Origin: Faecalibacillus intestinalis
Lineage (GTDB): Bacteria > Bacillota_I > Bacilli_A > Erysipelotrichales > Coprobacillaceae
DNA: 64,000 nucleotides
Assembly (NCBI RefSeq): GCF_003024685.1
Contig: NZ_PYLQ01000003.1
Coordinates: 124,001-188,000 of the forward strand
Reading direction: 5' to 3'
How positions within the stretch are numbered: position 1 is the stretch's first letter; every line of letters begins with the position of its first letter. Positions 8,326-16,591 of the stretch are shown piece after piece. The position numbers were made by a program, and so were the translations under genes. A model generated the notes under the pieces. It had not been told where the DNA came from, did no database searches, and was given only the letters and a program-made list of their open reading frames with translations.

Positions 8326-8523
8326 ATGTGGAATGAATTAGGCATAAGCGGAGGAACCGCAATTGTTATTTTGATAGCACTATATTTTGTCATTAAGTGG
8401 GCTGTGAAGAATGGTGTGAAAGAAGCATATAAGGATATTACCGGAAAGAAACCTGTTGAAGATGAAAAAAATGAAAAAGAGCTAGAAGGACTGGTAAATG
8501 ATTCACAAGACGCAAAAATTTAA
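8326..8523 (+). CDS. Small single-pass membrane protein
   Basis: A 65-residue protein with one hydrophobic segment (about 10-27, GTAIVILIALYFVIKW) followed by a charged Lys/Glu-rich tail. GGAGG with seven bases of spacing precedes the ATG, which supports expression. It resembles small uncharacterised membrane proteins common in Lachnospiraceae (possibly the family called DUF6019, from memory). No function is known. It is the last gene of the G+C-richer segment; the truncated aldo/keto reductase of the host-like DNA begins within ~25 bases after its stop. Confidence 0.7.
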   Translation: MWNELGISGGTAIVILIALYFVIKWAVKNGVKEAYKDITGKKPVEDEKNEKELEGLVNDSQDAKI

Positions 8524-8545
8524 TATGAAATCTGAACGTAGAGCG

Positions 8546-9397
8546 TATAGAGAAATCTGTTACTTGTTTAACAGCTTCTTGTTCTTTTAAAGATAATGGT
8601 TGAAAATCTTTCATAAAACTTAAGTTATCTTTCATTTGATTCATATCACTCATTCCCGATAAAACCATCATCATACCATCAAATCCAACCGCAAAGCGTA
8701 AAGCATAACTTGCATAAGACATTGTTCCTCATTTATCATAAACAACTTTTTCTTCTTTTGGAAGATTTACAAGGTTACCACCTTTAACAGGTTCCATTAC
8801 AATAACAGGTTTATTGTGTTTACGACATACTTCATAACATGCCTTTCTTTGGATGGCAGGATCTTCATAATCAACATAATTAAATTGAATTTGAACTACT
8901 TCAATATCAGGATTTTCAGTTAGAATCATGTCTAAAACATCAGCGTTATCATGAAAGGAAATTTCAAAGTGTTTAATTTTTCCTTCTTCTTTTAATTTAC
9001 TTGCTTCATCATAAGCGTGTAATTTTTTATATTTTGCATAGATTTCATCGCTTTGAGCATACATTAAATAAAAATCAAAATAATCAACACCACAAGCTTC
9101 TAATTGACTTTCAAATAAAGGAAAAATTTCTTCTTGTTTATTGAAATGATGTGTTGAAAGTTTGTTTGTAAGAATATACTGATTTCTAGGATAACGTGAA
9201 GTTAAACATTCTTTTAAGGCAATTTCACTTTTTCCTCCTAAATAACCATGGGCTGTATCAAAATAATTAAATCCTTGTTGGATAAAGTAATCAACCATTT
9301 TTGAAGTTAATTCATAATCGACTTCTTCACTATTCATTGGAAGTCGCATGCAGCCAAAACCAAAATTTTTCTTTACTTCGTTAAAATATGTATTCAT
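8546..9397 (-). pseudogene. Aldo/keto reductase, 3' truncated and with an in-frame TGA
   Basis: The frame from ATG 9397 encodes an aldo/keto reductase ([34 protein letters not shown]). A TGA at 8729-8731 stops it at 222 residues; two codons later the same frame continues as MSYASYALRFAVG and VLSGMSDMNQMKDNL, so only a point change separates the halves. Homology to the intact paralogue at 10579 ends near 8546, before the expected Cys-rich ferredoxin domain, exactly where the acquired G+C-richer segment begins. The gene has therefore lost its 3' third at the junction. Confidence 0.85.
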
Positions 9398-9515
9398 TTT
9401 TCCTTTCTCCTTTAACGACTATTAAAAAGAAAGATAACTGAAGAAACAATCTTTTCTTAATAGATGTAATAAGTAAAACTTATTAAAGGAATATTTAAAA
9501 ATATGAAAATAATTC

Positions 9516-9546
9516 TTGCTCCTAAAGTGGACTTTAGGTTTATAGT
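9516..9546 (+). promoter_or_regulatory. MerR-type promoter with 19-bp spacer and palindromic operator
   Basis: TTGCTC (9516-9521) and TATAGT (9541-9546) are separated by 19 bases, which is longer than the normal 17 and is the hallmark of promoters twisted into shape by MerR-family activators. The spacer contains the palindrome CCTAAAGT-GG-ACTTTAGG (9521-9538). It drives the DUF362 gene and probably the following aldo/keto reductase. The cognate regulator is not in the window. Confidence 0.75.
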
Positions 9547-9569
9547 GAAATAGAGATAGGAGGATTTTT

Positions 9570-10439
9570 ATGAAATCAAAAGTATATTTTACAAAAACAA
9601 TAACACCGGAAAAAGTTTTAGAAATGTATGAAGTTTTAGGTAAAGAATTAAAAGGTAATATTGCAGTAAAACTTCATTCAGGGGAAGAAGGAAATCAAAA
9701 CTTTTTAAAACCTGATTTTTGGAGACCAATTATTGATAAGTTAAATGGAACAGTTGTTGAATGTAATACGGCTTATGAAGGGTCTAGAAATACAACAGAA
9801 AAACATTTAAAGACTATTGAAAAACATGGATGGTCTAAATATTTTAATGTTGATTTAATGGATGCTGAAGGTCCTGATATGGTTTTAGATATTCCTGAAG
9901 GAAAAGTGATTCAAAAAAACTATGTGGGAAAAGATATGGTTAAATATGATGGAATGATTGTTTTATCTCATTTTAAAGGACATCCTATGGGTGGTTATGG
10001 TGGTGCTTTAAAACAACTTTCAATTGGTTGTGCATCATCTTATGGAAAAGCGTATATCCATGGAGCTGGTGAACCTGAAAAAATTTGGACAGCAGAGCAT
10101 GATTTATTTTTAGAATCGATGGCCGATGCGGCTAAATCAGTTCATAAATATTTTAAAGATAATATTGTTTATATCAATGTGATGAAAAATATGTCTGTTG
10201 ACTGTGATTGTTGTGCAGTGGCAGAAGATCCATGTATGGATGATATTGGTATTTTAATTTCTACTGATCCAATAGCAATCGATCAAGCATGTATTGATCT
10301 TGTTTATGCTTCAAATGATAAAGGAAGAGATCATTTGATTGAAAGAATTGAATCACGTAATGGTGTTCATACCATTGAAGCAGCAGCAAAACTTGGTTAT
10401 GGTTCAAGAGAATATGAACTTATTGAAATTGATGATTAA
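9570..10439 (+). CDS. DUF362-domain protein
   Basis: A 289-residue cytoplasmic DUF362 protein. Typical features are NIAVKLHSGEEGNQNFLKP near the N-terminus, the central VLSHFKGHPMGGYGGALKQL and IGCASSYGKAYIHG, and a Cys cluster VDCDCCAVAEDPCMDDIGIL. DUF362 proteins are often fused to or encoded with ferredoxins and are thought to act in redox or iron-sulfur processes; no reaction is established. This one lacks a separate ferredoxin domain, but the neighbouring reductase has one. GGAGG precedes the ATG. Expression is likely under the MerR-type promoter directly upstream. Confidence 0.85.
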   Translation: MKSKVYFTKTITPEKVLEMYEVLGKELKGNIAVKLHSGEEGNQNFLKPDFWRPIIDKLNGTVVECNTAYEGSRNTTEKHLKTIEKHGWSKYFNVDLMDAEGPDMVLDIPEGKVIQKNYVGKDMVKYDGMIVLSHFKGHPMGGYGGALKQLSIGCASSYGKAYIHGAGEPEKIWTAEHDLFLESMADAAKSVHKYFKDNIVYINVMKNMSVDCDCCAVAEDPCMDDIGILISTDPIAIDQACIDLVYASNDKGRDHLIERIESRNGVHTIEAAAKLGYGSREYELIEIDD

Positions 10440-10578
10440 TCTGTTCCATGCTTAAAAGACATAGTGCGCTATTTAAAAGAGGTATTTGCCTCAACTATGC
10501 AAGAATGATAAAATAATAAAAGGTAAGAATACTTACTTGAAGGCTAATTTAAGGAAAATAAATAGGAGGAAAAAGGAA

Positions 10579-11703
10579 ATGAGTCAAAAGAAATTAGGTT
10601 TTGGTTTAATGCGTTTACCATCGTTAGATCCAAATGATGCTTCAAAAATTGATATTGAACAAACCAAAAAGATGGTTGATACATTTATTGAAAGAGGTTT
10701 TACATATTTTGATACAGCATGGATGTATTGTGGATTTAATAGCGAAAATGCGACTAAAGAAGCATTAGTTTCACGTTATCCAAGAGATGCTTATACACTT
10801 GCTACAAAATTACATTCAGGGTTTATTAAAACAAAAGAAGATCGTGATCGTATTTTTAATGAACAATGTGCAAAAACAGGTGTTGATTATTTTGATTACT
10901 ATTTATTACATGATATCAATACCCATAGTATTGAAGTTTATAATGAATTAGATTGCTTTAACTGGATACAAGATAAAAAAGCAAAAGGTTTAGTTAAAAC
11001 TATTGGTTTTTCTTATCATGATGGTCCTGAATTGCTTGATCAAGTTTTAACAGAACACCCAGAATTTGAATTTGTACAACTACAAATCAACTATCTTGAT
11101 TGGGACAGTGTTGGCGTTCAATCAAGAAAATGTTATGAAGTAGCTACAAAACATCATAAACCTGTTATCGTTATGGAACCTGTAAAAGGTGGAACACTTG
11201 CGAAAGTACCAGAAGAAGTTGAAAAGATGTTTAAAGAATATCATCCGGATATGTCAATTCCTTCTTGGGCTATTCGTTTTGCAGCAAGTCAAGAAAACGT
11301 TATGATGGTTTTAAGTGGTATGTCTAATATGGAACAATTAGAAGATAACTTAGGTTATATGGAAAATTTTAAACCATTAAATGAAGAAGAATATGCTTTA
11401 ATTAAAAAAGCGGTTACTGCCATTAATTCAACAATTACTGTCCCATGTACAGGATGTGCTTATTGTGTTGATGGTTGTCCTATGAATATTGCCATTCCAA
11501 AATACTTCTCATTATATAATGCAGATTTACAAGAAGTAGAAGAAAAAGGATGGACACCACAAGGAGAATACTACAACAACTTAACAAAAACATTTGGTAA
11601 AGCCAGTGACTGTGTTGAATGTGGTCAATGCGAAGGCGTATGTCCACAACATTTATCAATTATTCAATATTTAAAAGATGTTGCAGGTCATTTTGAAAAA
11701 TAA
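10579..11703 (+). CDS. Aldo/keto reductase with C-terminal 2[4Fe-4S] ferredoxin domain
   Basis: A 374-residue reductase. The TIM-barrel part (about 1-285) begins [11 protein letters not shown] and includes [24 protein letters not shown] and [13 protein letters not shown]. The C-terminus has two Cys sets, [13 protein letters not shown] and [12 protein letters not shown], that would bind two [4Fe-4S] clusters, so electrons probably pass from ferredoxin-type carriers rather than from NADPH alone. ATG 10579 is chosen because AGGAGG lies 13 bases before it and it matches the family start, rather than the earlier in-frame codon at 10486. It follows the DUF362 gene after ~140 bases that include a short coding-like remnant near 10453-10510. 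Substrate unknown. Confidence 0.9.
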   Translation: MSQKKLGFGLMRLPSLDPNDASKIDIEQTKKMVDTFIERGFTYFDTAWMYCGFNSENATKEALVSRYPRDAYTLATKLHSGFIKTKEDRDRIFNEQCAKTGVDYFDYYLLHDINTHSIEVYNELDCFNWIQDKKAKGLVKTIGFSYHDGPELLDQVLTEHPEFEFVQLQINYLDWDSVGVQSRKCYEVATKHHKPVIVMEPVKGGTLAKVPEEVEKMFKEYHPDMSIPSWAIRFAASQENVMMVLSGMSNMEQLEDNLGYMENFKPLNEEEYALIKKAVTAINSTITVPCTGCAYCVDGCPMNIAIPKYFSLYNADLQEVEEKGWTPQGEYYNNLTKTFGKASDCVECGQCEGVCPQHLSIIQYLKDVAGHFEK

Positions 11704-11736
11704 CGGAATATAGAAAATTGCTACATAGAAATGAAG

Positions 11737-12547
11737 AAATAAATATTATTAGTTTAGGGGTAGGTTCTTTAGAATAAGTAAGTCAAGAAGTAATCAAATT
11801 TACTTACAAATTCATTTTAGTGTTGAATATTCATCAGAAGAGTACGGTTGGACAACGAATTTAAAACCTATTATGGTGCTTTAGATTATATATTAGATTA
11901 AAAAAAGCAATTATTTATCATATTGATTTATCATCACATTCGCTAAAACTTGTTCATCAAGTTTTAGATATTGACATGTTTAGTATTGATTCAACTTATG
12001 ATTTGAAGTTTGAAGACTTCGCCATTGATGAACGTATGGATTTATATCGTTGTCTTAAAAAAGAAGGCGTAGGTATTACTGTAATGAAAGCCTTTTGTGG
12101 AGGAAAACTTTGAGAAGAAGATGAGTCACCATTTCATTAAGCCTTGACAGAAACTCAATATATGCAGTATGCTTTAGATAAACTGTCTATTTTAACAGTT
12201 TTGCCAGGAATTAGAAATGATGATTTAACACGTATTCTTCATTATTTAGAAGTATCTGATGTAGAAAAAGATTATTCAATTTTAAAAATATTTCCAATAT
12301 TAGAAAATTGTAATTAATTTGTTTATTATAAACATTGTCATCCTTGTTCAAAAGGGTTAGACACTACCTTGATTAATAATATTATGATCTTGCTCGTTTA
12401 AAAGATGAACTTGCTACAGATCATTATCATCATTTAGCTTTAAAAGCAAGTGATTGTATTGTTTGTCACCATTGTGATAAACGATGTCCATTTCATGTTC
12501 AACAGAGTAAACATATGCAAGAAATTACTGATTATTCTCATAAATAA
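11737..12547 (+). pseudogene. Decayed aldo/keto reductase with ferredoxin domain
   Basis: No open gene covers this stretch, but from about 11925 one frame reads as an aldo/keto reductase: GVGITVMKAFCGGKL, then TGA (12111-12113), EEDESPFH, TAA (12138-12140), TQYMQYALD, VLPGIRNDDL, and TAA (12315-12317). Beyond a frame change the end encodes CIVCHHCDKRCPFHVQQ, a [4Fe-4S] ferredoxin motif. The 5' part (NIISLGVGSLE) is more eroded. It is a dead paralogue of the reductase beside it; no function is expected. Confidence 0.85.
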
Positions 12548-12605
12548 GATATAGAGATACGAAATCGAAAATAAACAAGAAGTTTATTATATATCAGGAG
12601 GGAAA

Positions 12606-13013
12606 ATGGAAATTGTTGTTATTGATGGACAAGGTGGCGGAATTGGAAAAAATATTATACAAGTTTTAAAAGAAAAGCATCCAGAATATACCATCATTGG
12701 TGTTGGAACCAATAGTATGGCAACAACACAGCTAAAAAAGGGTGGTGCTGATATTATTGCAACGGGGGAAAATGCTGTTGTTTATAATGTTAAACATGCC
12801 TCTATTGTTGTTGGTCCGATTGGAGTTGCTTTTGCAAATTCAATGTATGGTGAAATTACACCAGCTATGGCAAAAGCTATTGGAGAAAGTGAAGCGCGTA
12901 AATATTTTATTCCTGTTTCTAAATGCAGTGCTCAAGTCGTAGGTGTTGCATCAAAATCAATATCTGAATATATTGATGACCTTGTTGTTATGATTGAAAA
13001 ATTAGAAAAATAG
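12606..13013 (+). CDS. DUF3842-family protein
   Basis: A 135-residue protein of the DUF3842 family: it starts MEIVVIDGQGGGIGKNII with a glycine-rich loop, then IIGVGTNSMATTQLKKGGAD, GENAVVYN, and VGPIGVAFANSMYGEITP. The fold looks like a nucleotide-binding Rossmann-type domain, but the function is unknown. The family is common in anaerobic Firmicutes and often lies beside redox or metal-cofactor genes, which fits its place between reductase genes and the lar operon. GGAGG precedes the ATG, and a strong terminator follows directly, so it ends its own transcript. Confidence 0.85.
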   Translation: MEIVVIDGQGGGIGKNIIQVLKEKHPEYTIIGVGTNSMATTQLKKGGADIIATGENAVVYNVKHASIVVGPIGVAFANSMYGEITPAMAKAIGESEARKYFIPVSKCSAQVVGVASKSISEYIDDLVVMIEKLEK

Positions 13014-13016
13014 AGG

Positions 13017-13083
13017 ATATCGTATACATGAAGTATCGATTATAGTTGAAACTATAAACTACTTATGTATACGATATTTTTTT
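13017..13083 (+). terminator. Long hairpin terminator after DUF3842
   Basis: ATATCGTATACAT (13017-13029) pairs exactly with ATGTATACGATAT (13065-13077), with a second stem TTATAG/CTATAA inside, and a T-run follows at 13077-13083. Confidence 0.85.
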
Positions 13084-13165
13084 GAGTAAAATAATAAATA
13101 TAACTTTTTTCAATGTTAAATGAAGCCTTTAAGTAGAAGTCATAGAGGAGTTTAGGGAGATTTAT

Positions 13166-13969
13166 ATGAATAAATTAGAATTATTACAAGAAGAATTAAG
13201 AAATTATGGAAAAGTTGCGATTGCTTATAGTGGGGGTGTTGATTCCAACTTTTTATTCCATGTAGCTCTTGAAACATTAGGAAAAGAAAATGTTTTACCT
13301 GTTTTATGTCGAGGAGCAATGATGTCAAAAGAAGACATTGAAGGTGCTCTTGAACAATTAAAAGATTCAAATCATGTGGTTTTATCAGTCAATCCATTAG
13401 ACGTAGAAGCTTTTCATTTTAATCATAAAGATCGTTGTTTTCATTGTAAAAGAAGCATTATGTCAAAAGTTATTGCCGTTGCTAAAGAACATGACTTTGC
13501 TTATGTTTTAGATGGGAAAAATAAAGATGATGAAAAAGTGTATCGACCAGGATTAAAAGCTTGTGAAGAATTAGGTATTATTTCACCTCTAGCGAACAAT
13601 GATTTAGCAAAACAAGAAATTAGAGATTATTCTAAACAGCTTGGTATTGTTACTTATAATAAACCATCCAATGCCTGTCTGGCTTCTCGTTTTGACTACA
13701 ATACAGAGCTTACTTTAGAAAAATTAAAACTTGTTGAAACAGGTGAAAAATATTTACATGATTTAGGAATGCTTCATGTACGTTTAAGAGTACATGGAGA
13801 TGTGGCACGTCTTGAAGTTGAACCACAAGATTTTATGAAAATCATTGAAAATAAAGAATTGATTCAAAATATTAAAAATCTTGGATTTAGATTTGTAACA
13901 CTTGATTTAGAAGGAATTAGAAGTGGAGGTTATGATATTGAAAACACTAGAAATTCTACAAAAGGTTAA
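13166..13969 (+). CDS. larE: LarE, ATP-dependent sacrificial sulfur transferase
   Basis: A 267-residue PP-loop enzyme. It has the ATP pyrophosphatase motif SGGVDS (22-27) and the conserved CLASR motif with Cys171, which corresponds to the Cys that gives its own sulfur to the nickel-pincer precursor in Lactiplantibacillus plantarum LarE (known for the family). Length fits the family. LarE adds sulfur to the dicarboxylated pyridinium adenylate made by LarB; LarC then inserts nickel. The gene overlaps larB by 38 bases. GGGAG precedes the ATG. The gene order larE-larB-larC with a nickel importer downstream makes the assignment firm. Confidence 0.95.
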   Translation: MNKLELLQEELRNYGKVAIAYSGGVDSNFLFHVALETLGKENVLPVLCRGAMMSKEDIEGALEQLKDSNHVVLSVNPLDVEAFHFNHKDRCFHCKRSIMSKVIAVAKEHDFAYVLDGKNKDDEKVYRPGLKACEELGIISPLANNDLAKQEIRDYSKQLGIVTYNKPSNACLASRFDYNTELTLEKLKLVETGEKYLHDLGMLHVRLRVHGDVARLEVEPQDFMKIIENKELIQNIKNLGFRFVTLDLEGIRSGGYDIENTRNSTKG

Positions 13970-14678
13970 AAATAATGAACTAACAATTGAACAAGCTCAA
14001 AAACTGATTGAACAACCCTTAGATTATGCAACGATTGATTATAATCGAAAAAAAAGAACAGGAAATAATGAAGTAATCTATGGTGCTGGTAAAACCAAAG
14101 AACAAATTATTGGGATTGTAAAAAATATGTTAGACCATGATATCCATTCTATTTTAATTACACGTGTCGACCAAGAAAAAAGTGAAGCTATCTTAAAAGA
14201 ATTTCCACAAATGATTTATGATTCTTTATCGCACATTTGTTATATCGATGAAGATCAAAAAGAAATCAATAAAGGAAAAATTGTTGTTGTTTGTGCGGGA
14301 ACATCAGACTTGCCAGTTGCTCGTGAAGCTATGCTTACAGCTCAATTTTTAGGTAACGAAGTTGAACTTGTCAGTGATGTGGGTGTTGCCGGTATTCATC
14401 GTTTGTTTCATCGTTTAGATATCATTCAAAGTGCAAATGTTTTAGTTGTATGTGCAGGAATGGAAGGGGCCCTTGCTTCCGTTGTTGGAGGACTTGTGGA
14501 TAAACCAGTTATTGCTGTACCGACATCCATTGGTTATGGTGCTAATTTTGAAGGATTATCAGCTCTTCTTGCGATGCTTAATAGCTGTGCGAGTGGGGTT
14601 AGTGTTGTTAATATTGATAATGGATTTGGGGCAGGATTTATGGCTCATACCATTAATTGTTTAGGAGGAAAGAAATAG
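13932..14678 (+). CDS. larB: LarB, pyridinium-3,5-biscarboxylic acid mononucleotide synthase
   Basis: A 248-residue LarB. The family is known to carboxylate nicotinic acid adenine dinucleotide and hydrolyse it, the first step of nickel-pincer cofactor synthesis. The C-terminal AIR-carboxylase-like domain shows IVVVCAGTSDLPVAREAMLTA, then VSDVGVAGIHR, VVCAGMEGALASVVGGL and the ending FGAGFMAHTIN. ATG 13932 is chosen because GGAGG lies just upstream inside larE; the earlier GTG at 13923 lacks this spacing. The stop TAG shares its G with the GTG start of larC, giving tight translational coupling. Confidence 0.95.
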   Translation: MILKTLEILQKVKNNELTIEQAQKLIEQPLDYATIDYNRKKRTGNNEVIYGAGKTKEQIIGIVKNMLDHDIHSILITRVDQEKSEAILKEFPQMIYDSLSHICYIDEDQKEINKGKIVVVCAGTSDLPVAREAMLTAQFLGNEVELVSDVGVAGIHRLFHRLDIIQSANVLVVCAGMEGALASVVGGLVDKPVIAVPTSIGYGANFEGLSALLAMLNSCASGVSVVNIDNGFGAGFMAHTINCLGGKK

Positions 14679-15472
14679 TGAAAGTATTATATTTTGATTG
14701 TAGTAGTGGAATTAGTGGAAATATGACTTTAGGAGCGTTATCTGAATTGATTGATGACCCTCATTATTTAGTTAATGAATTAAAAAAATTAAATGTAGAT
14801 GGGTATCATATCCATATTTCTAAAGAAAAGAAAAATGGGATTACAGGAACTTATGTTGATGTTCATTTAGAACACGAACATCATCATGAACATGAGCATG
14901 AACACTTACATCATGAACACGCTCATCACCATCATCATGAACATCGTAATTTATTCGATGTTAATAAAATTATTGATGAAAGTGAAATTGACGAAAAAGC
15001 AAAAGATTTGGCTAAACGTATCTTTTTAAGAGTTGCCAAAGCTGAAAGCAAAGTTCATAATGAAACATTAGAAAATGTTCATTTTCATGAAGTAGGAGCC
15101 ATTGACTCTATTGTTGATATTATTGGAACAGCGATTTTATTATGTAAAATTAATCCGGATGTTATTTATAGTAGTGTCGTTAATGATGGTTATGGATTTA
15201 TTGAATGTGCTCATGGAATGATTTCTGTCCCTGTACCTGCAACATCTGAAATCTTTGCAGCAAGTAATGCTATCACTCGACAAATTGATGTAGATACAGA
15301 ACTTGTTACACCAACAGGTGCTGCAATCATCGCAGAAATTGCGAGTGAATTTACTACAATGCCTGCTATGAATGTTCAAAAAGTAGGTTGGGGAACGGGT
15401 ACAAAAGATTTGGTAATTCCAAATGTTTTAAAAGTATCCCTTGGAGAAATTAAAAAAAAAACGAAATTATAG
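14678..15472 (+). CDS. larC: LarC1, nickel insertion protein, N-terminal frame
   Basis: A 264-residue frame covering the N-terminal part of LarC, the CTP-dependent nickel insertase. It begins with KVLYFDCSSGISGNMTLGAL, carries a His-rich stretch (about 63-89, 17 or more His) likely to hold nickel, and then the conserved HFHEVGAIDSIVDI and TPTGAAIIAEIA. The start is the GTG at 14678 that overlaps the larB stop. The frame ends at TAG 15470-15472, directly after a run of ten A, and the rest of LarC continues in the -1 frame. In L. plantarum, LarC is likewise made from larC1 and larC2 through a programmed frameshift (known). Confidence 0.93.
   Translation: MKVLYFDCSSGISGNMTLGALSELIDDPHYLVNELKKLNVDGYHIHISKEKKNGITGTYVDVHLEHEHHHEHEHEHLHHEHAHHHHHEHRNLFDVNKIIDESEIDEKAKDLAKRIFLRVAKAESKVHNETLENVHFHEVGAIDSIVDIIGTAILLCKINPDVIYSSVVNDGYGFIECAHGMISVPVPATSEIFAASNAITRQIDVDTELVTPTGAAIIAEIASEFTTMPAMNVQKVGWGTGTKDLVIPNVLKVSLGEIKKKTKL
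15443..15461 (+). promoter_or_regulatory. Candidate programmed -1 frameshift site in larC
   Basis: Codons ATT AAA AAA AAA ACG contain a ten-A slippery run (15452-15461). A -1 slip gives AAA AAC GAA ATT ATA GTC ATG GAA ACC, which enters the larC2 frame and restores the LarC reading ETNIDD. A Shine-Dalgarno-like GGAG (15443-15446) sits just upstream of the slip site, as in known bacterial -1 signals. The position, between the two larC frames, is the strongest support. Confidence 0.8.
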
Positions 15473-15474
15473 TC

Positions 15475-15873
15475 ATGGAAACCAACATTGATGATTGTAG
15501 TGGAGAAATGCTAGGTTTTGTAATGGAACAGCTTTTAGATCAGGGAGCTTTAGATGTTTTCTTTACTTCTATCTTTATGAAAAAAAATAGACCAGCTTAT
15601 CGCTTGACGGTCGTTTGTAATGAAGAAAAGATGGGTCTCTTACAAAAAGTGATTTTTACGCAAACAACAACTATTGGTATTCGGTATCGTAAGGAACAAA
15701 GAACTGTTTTAAAAAGACAAATTAAAGAAATCGAAACACCTCTTGGAAAACTTCAAGTAAAAGAAGTAGAAATTGATGGTGAAAAAAGATGTTATCCAGA
15801 ATATGAAAGTGCTAAAAAATTAGCGTTAAAACATCAATGTTCTTTACAGGAAATATATCATCTTGTTAAATAA
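15475..15873 (+). CDS. larC: LarC2, nickel insertion protein, C-terminal frame
   Basis: The 132-residue C-terminal part of LarC in the -1 frame relative to larC1. METNIDDCSGEMLGFVMEQLLDQGALDVFFT and MKKNRPAYRLTVVC are the well-conserved second half of LarC, including the region that binds CTP and shapes the nickel site (family knowledge). The ATG at 15475 is only two bases after the larC1 stop and has no separate ribosome site, so the frame is most likely reached by frameshifting rather than by fresh initiation. A fused LarC would be close to 400 residues, the usual length. Restart after termination is the alternative. Confidence 0.9.
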   Translation: METNIDDCSGEMLGFVMEQLLDQGALDVFFTSIFMKKNRPAYRLTVVCNEEKMGLLQKVIFTQTTTIGIRYRKEQRTVLKRQIKEIETPLGKLQVKEVEIDGEKRCYPEYESAKKLALKHQCSLQEIYHLVK

Positions 15874-15883
15874 AGGAGAATTT

Positions 15884-16591
15884 ATGACAAGTCAGTTAAA
15901 TAAAATTGCAGATTATTGGAATCAACGTTCTTTTGGTTATTCTTTGGATAACCAAGAAGAACTTTTACATGATCAAGAAAAATGGATAGAATTAATAAAT
16001 CGTTATCTAAAAATAAATAAAGGAATGAAAGTGTTAGATTTAGGGTGTGGCCCAGGATTTTTTTCTGTTATGCTTACAAATTATGGATGTCAAGTTATCG
16101 GTATTGATTACAGTGACAAAATGTTGGAGGAAGCAAGAAATAATGCAGGTAAATTTAAAGCGAATGTCGAATTTCAAAAAATGGATGTTCAAAATTTAGC
16201 TTTTCAGGATGAAACTTTTGATTTGGTTATCACACGTAATGTGACATGGAATTTAGAAAAGCCAGTACAAGCTTATAAGGAAATATTGAGAGTCTTGAAA
16301 AATAAAGGGCATCTTTTAAATGTTGATGGTAATCATTATTATCACTATCAAGATCGAGATTATAATAGGTCAGGGCATAGTGATCATCAACATATGGAAG
16401 GAATTGATGTTTCTATTATTGATAATATTGCTAAAGAATTAAAGTTATCTTATGTTTTACGACCTCAATATGATATAAAAATTCTAAAGGAAATCGGTTT
16501 TCAACAAATTGAAAGTGAAATACTTTCAAAAGAAAAAACAAAGGAAGGAAAAGAATTGATTCGTCAATTCTTAATACATGCGATTAAATAA
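15884..16591 (+). CDS. Class I SAM-dependent methyltransferase in the lar-nickel operon
   Basis: A 235-residue methyltransferase. Motif I is VLDLGCGPGFFSVML, followed by acidic motif II in IGIDYSDKML and a motif IV region LVITRNVTWNL. The N-terminal IADYWNQRSFGYS is typical of a group encoded beside nickel/peptide-type ABC importers in Firmicutes. A His-rich patch (NHYYHYQDRDYNRSGHSDHQH) lies near the middle. The substrate is unknown; methylation of a small metal chelator imported by the neighbouring transporter is a hypothesis from context. ATG 15884 has AAGGAG upstream, and the stop overlaps the next gene start (TAATG). Confidence 0.85.
   Translation: MTSQLNKIADYWNQRSFGYSLDNQEELLHDQEKWIELINRYLKINKGMKVLDLGCGPGFFSVMLTNYGCQVIGIDYSDKMLEEARNNAGKFKANVEFQKMDVQNLAFQDETFDLVITRNVTWNLEKPVQAYKEILRVLKNKGHLLNVDGNHYYHYQDRDYNRSGHSDHQHMEGIDVSIIDNIAKELKLSYVLRPQYDIKILKEIGFQQIESEILSKEKTKEGKELIRQFLIHAIK

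Noticed and set aside
9570-10439. LarA (lactate racemase) candidate
   Set aside because: The protein is DUF362, not DUF2088; it lacks the LarA Lys/His cofactor region and is under a separate promoter.
14866-14945. Short tandem DNA repeat in larC
   Set aside because: It is the His-rich metal-binding stretch of LarC, coded by repeated CAT/CAC and GAA, and keeps the frame.
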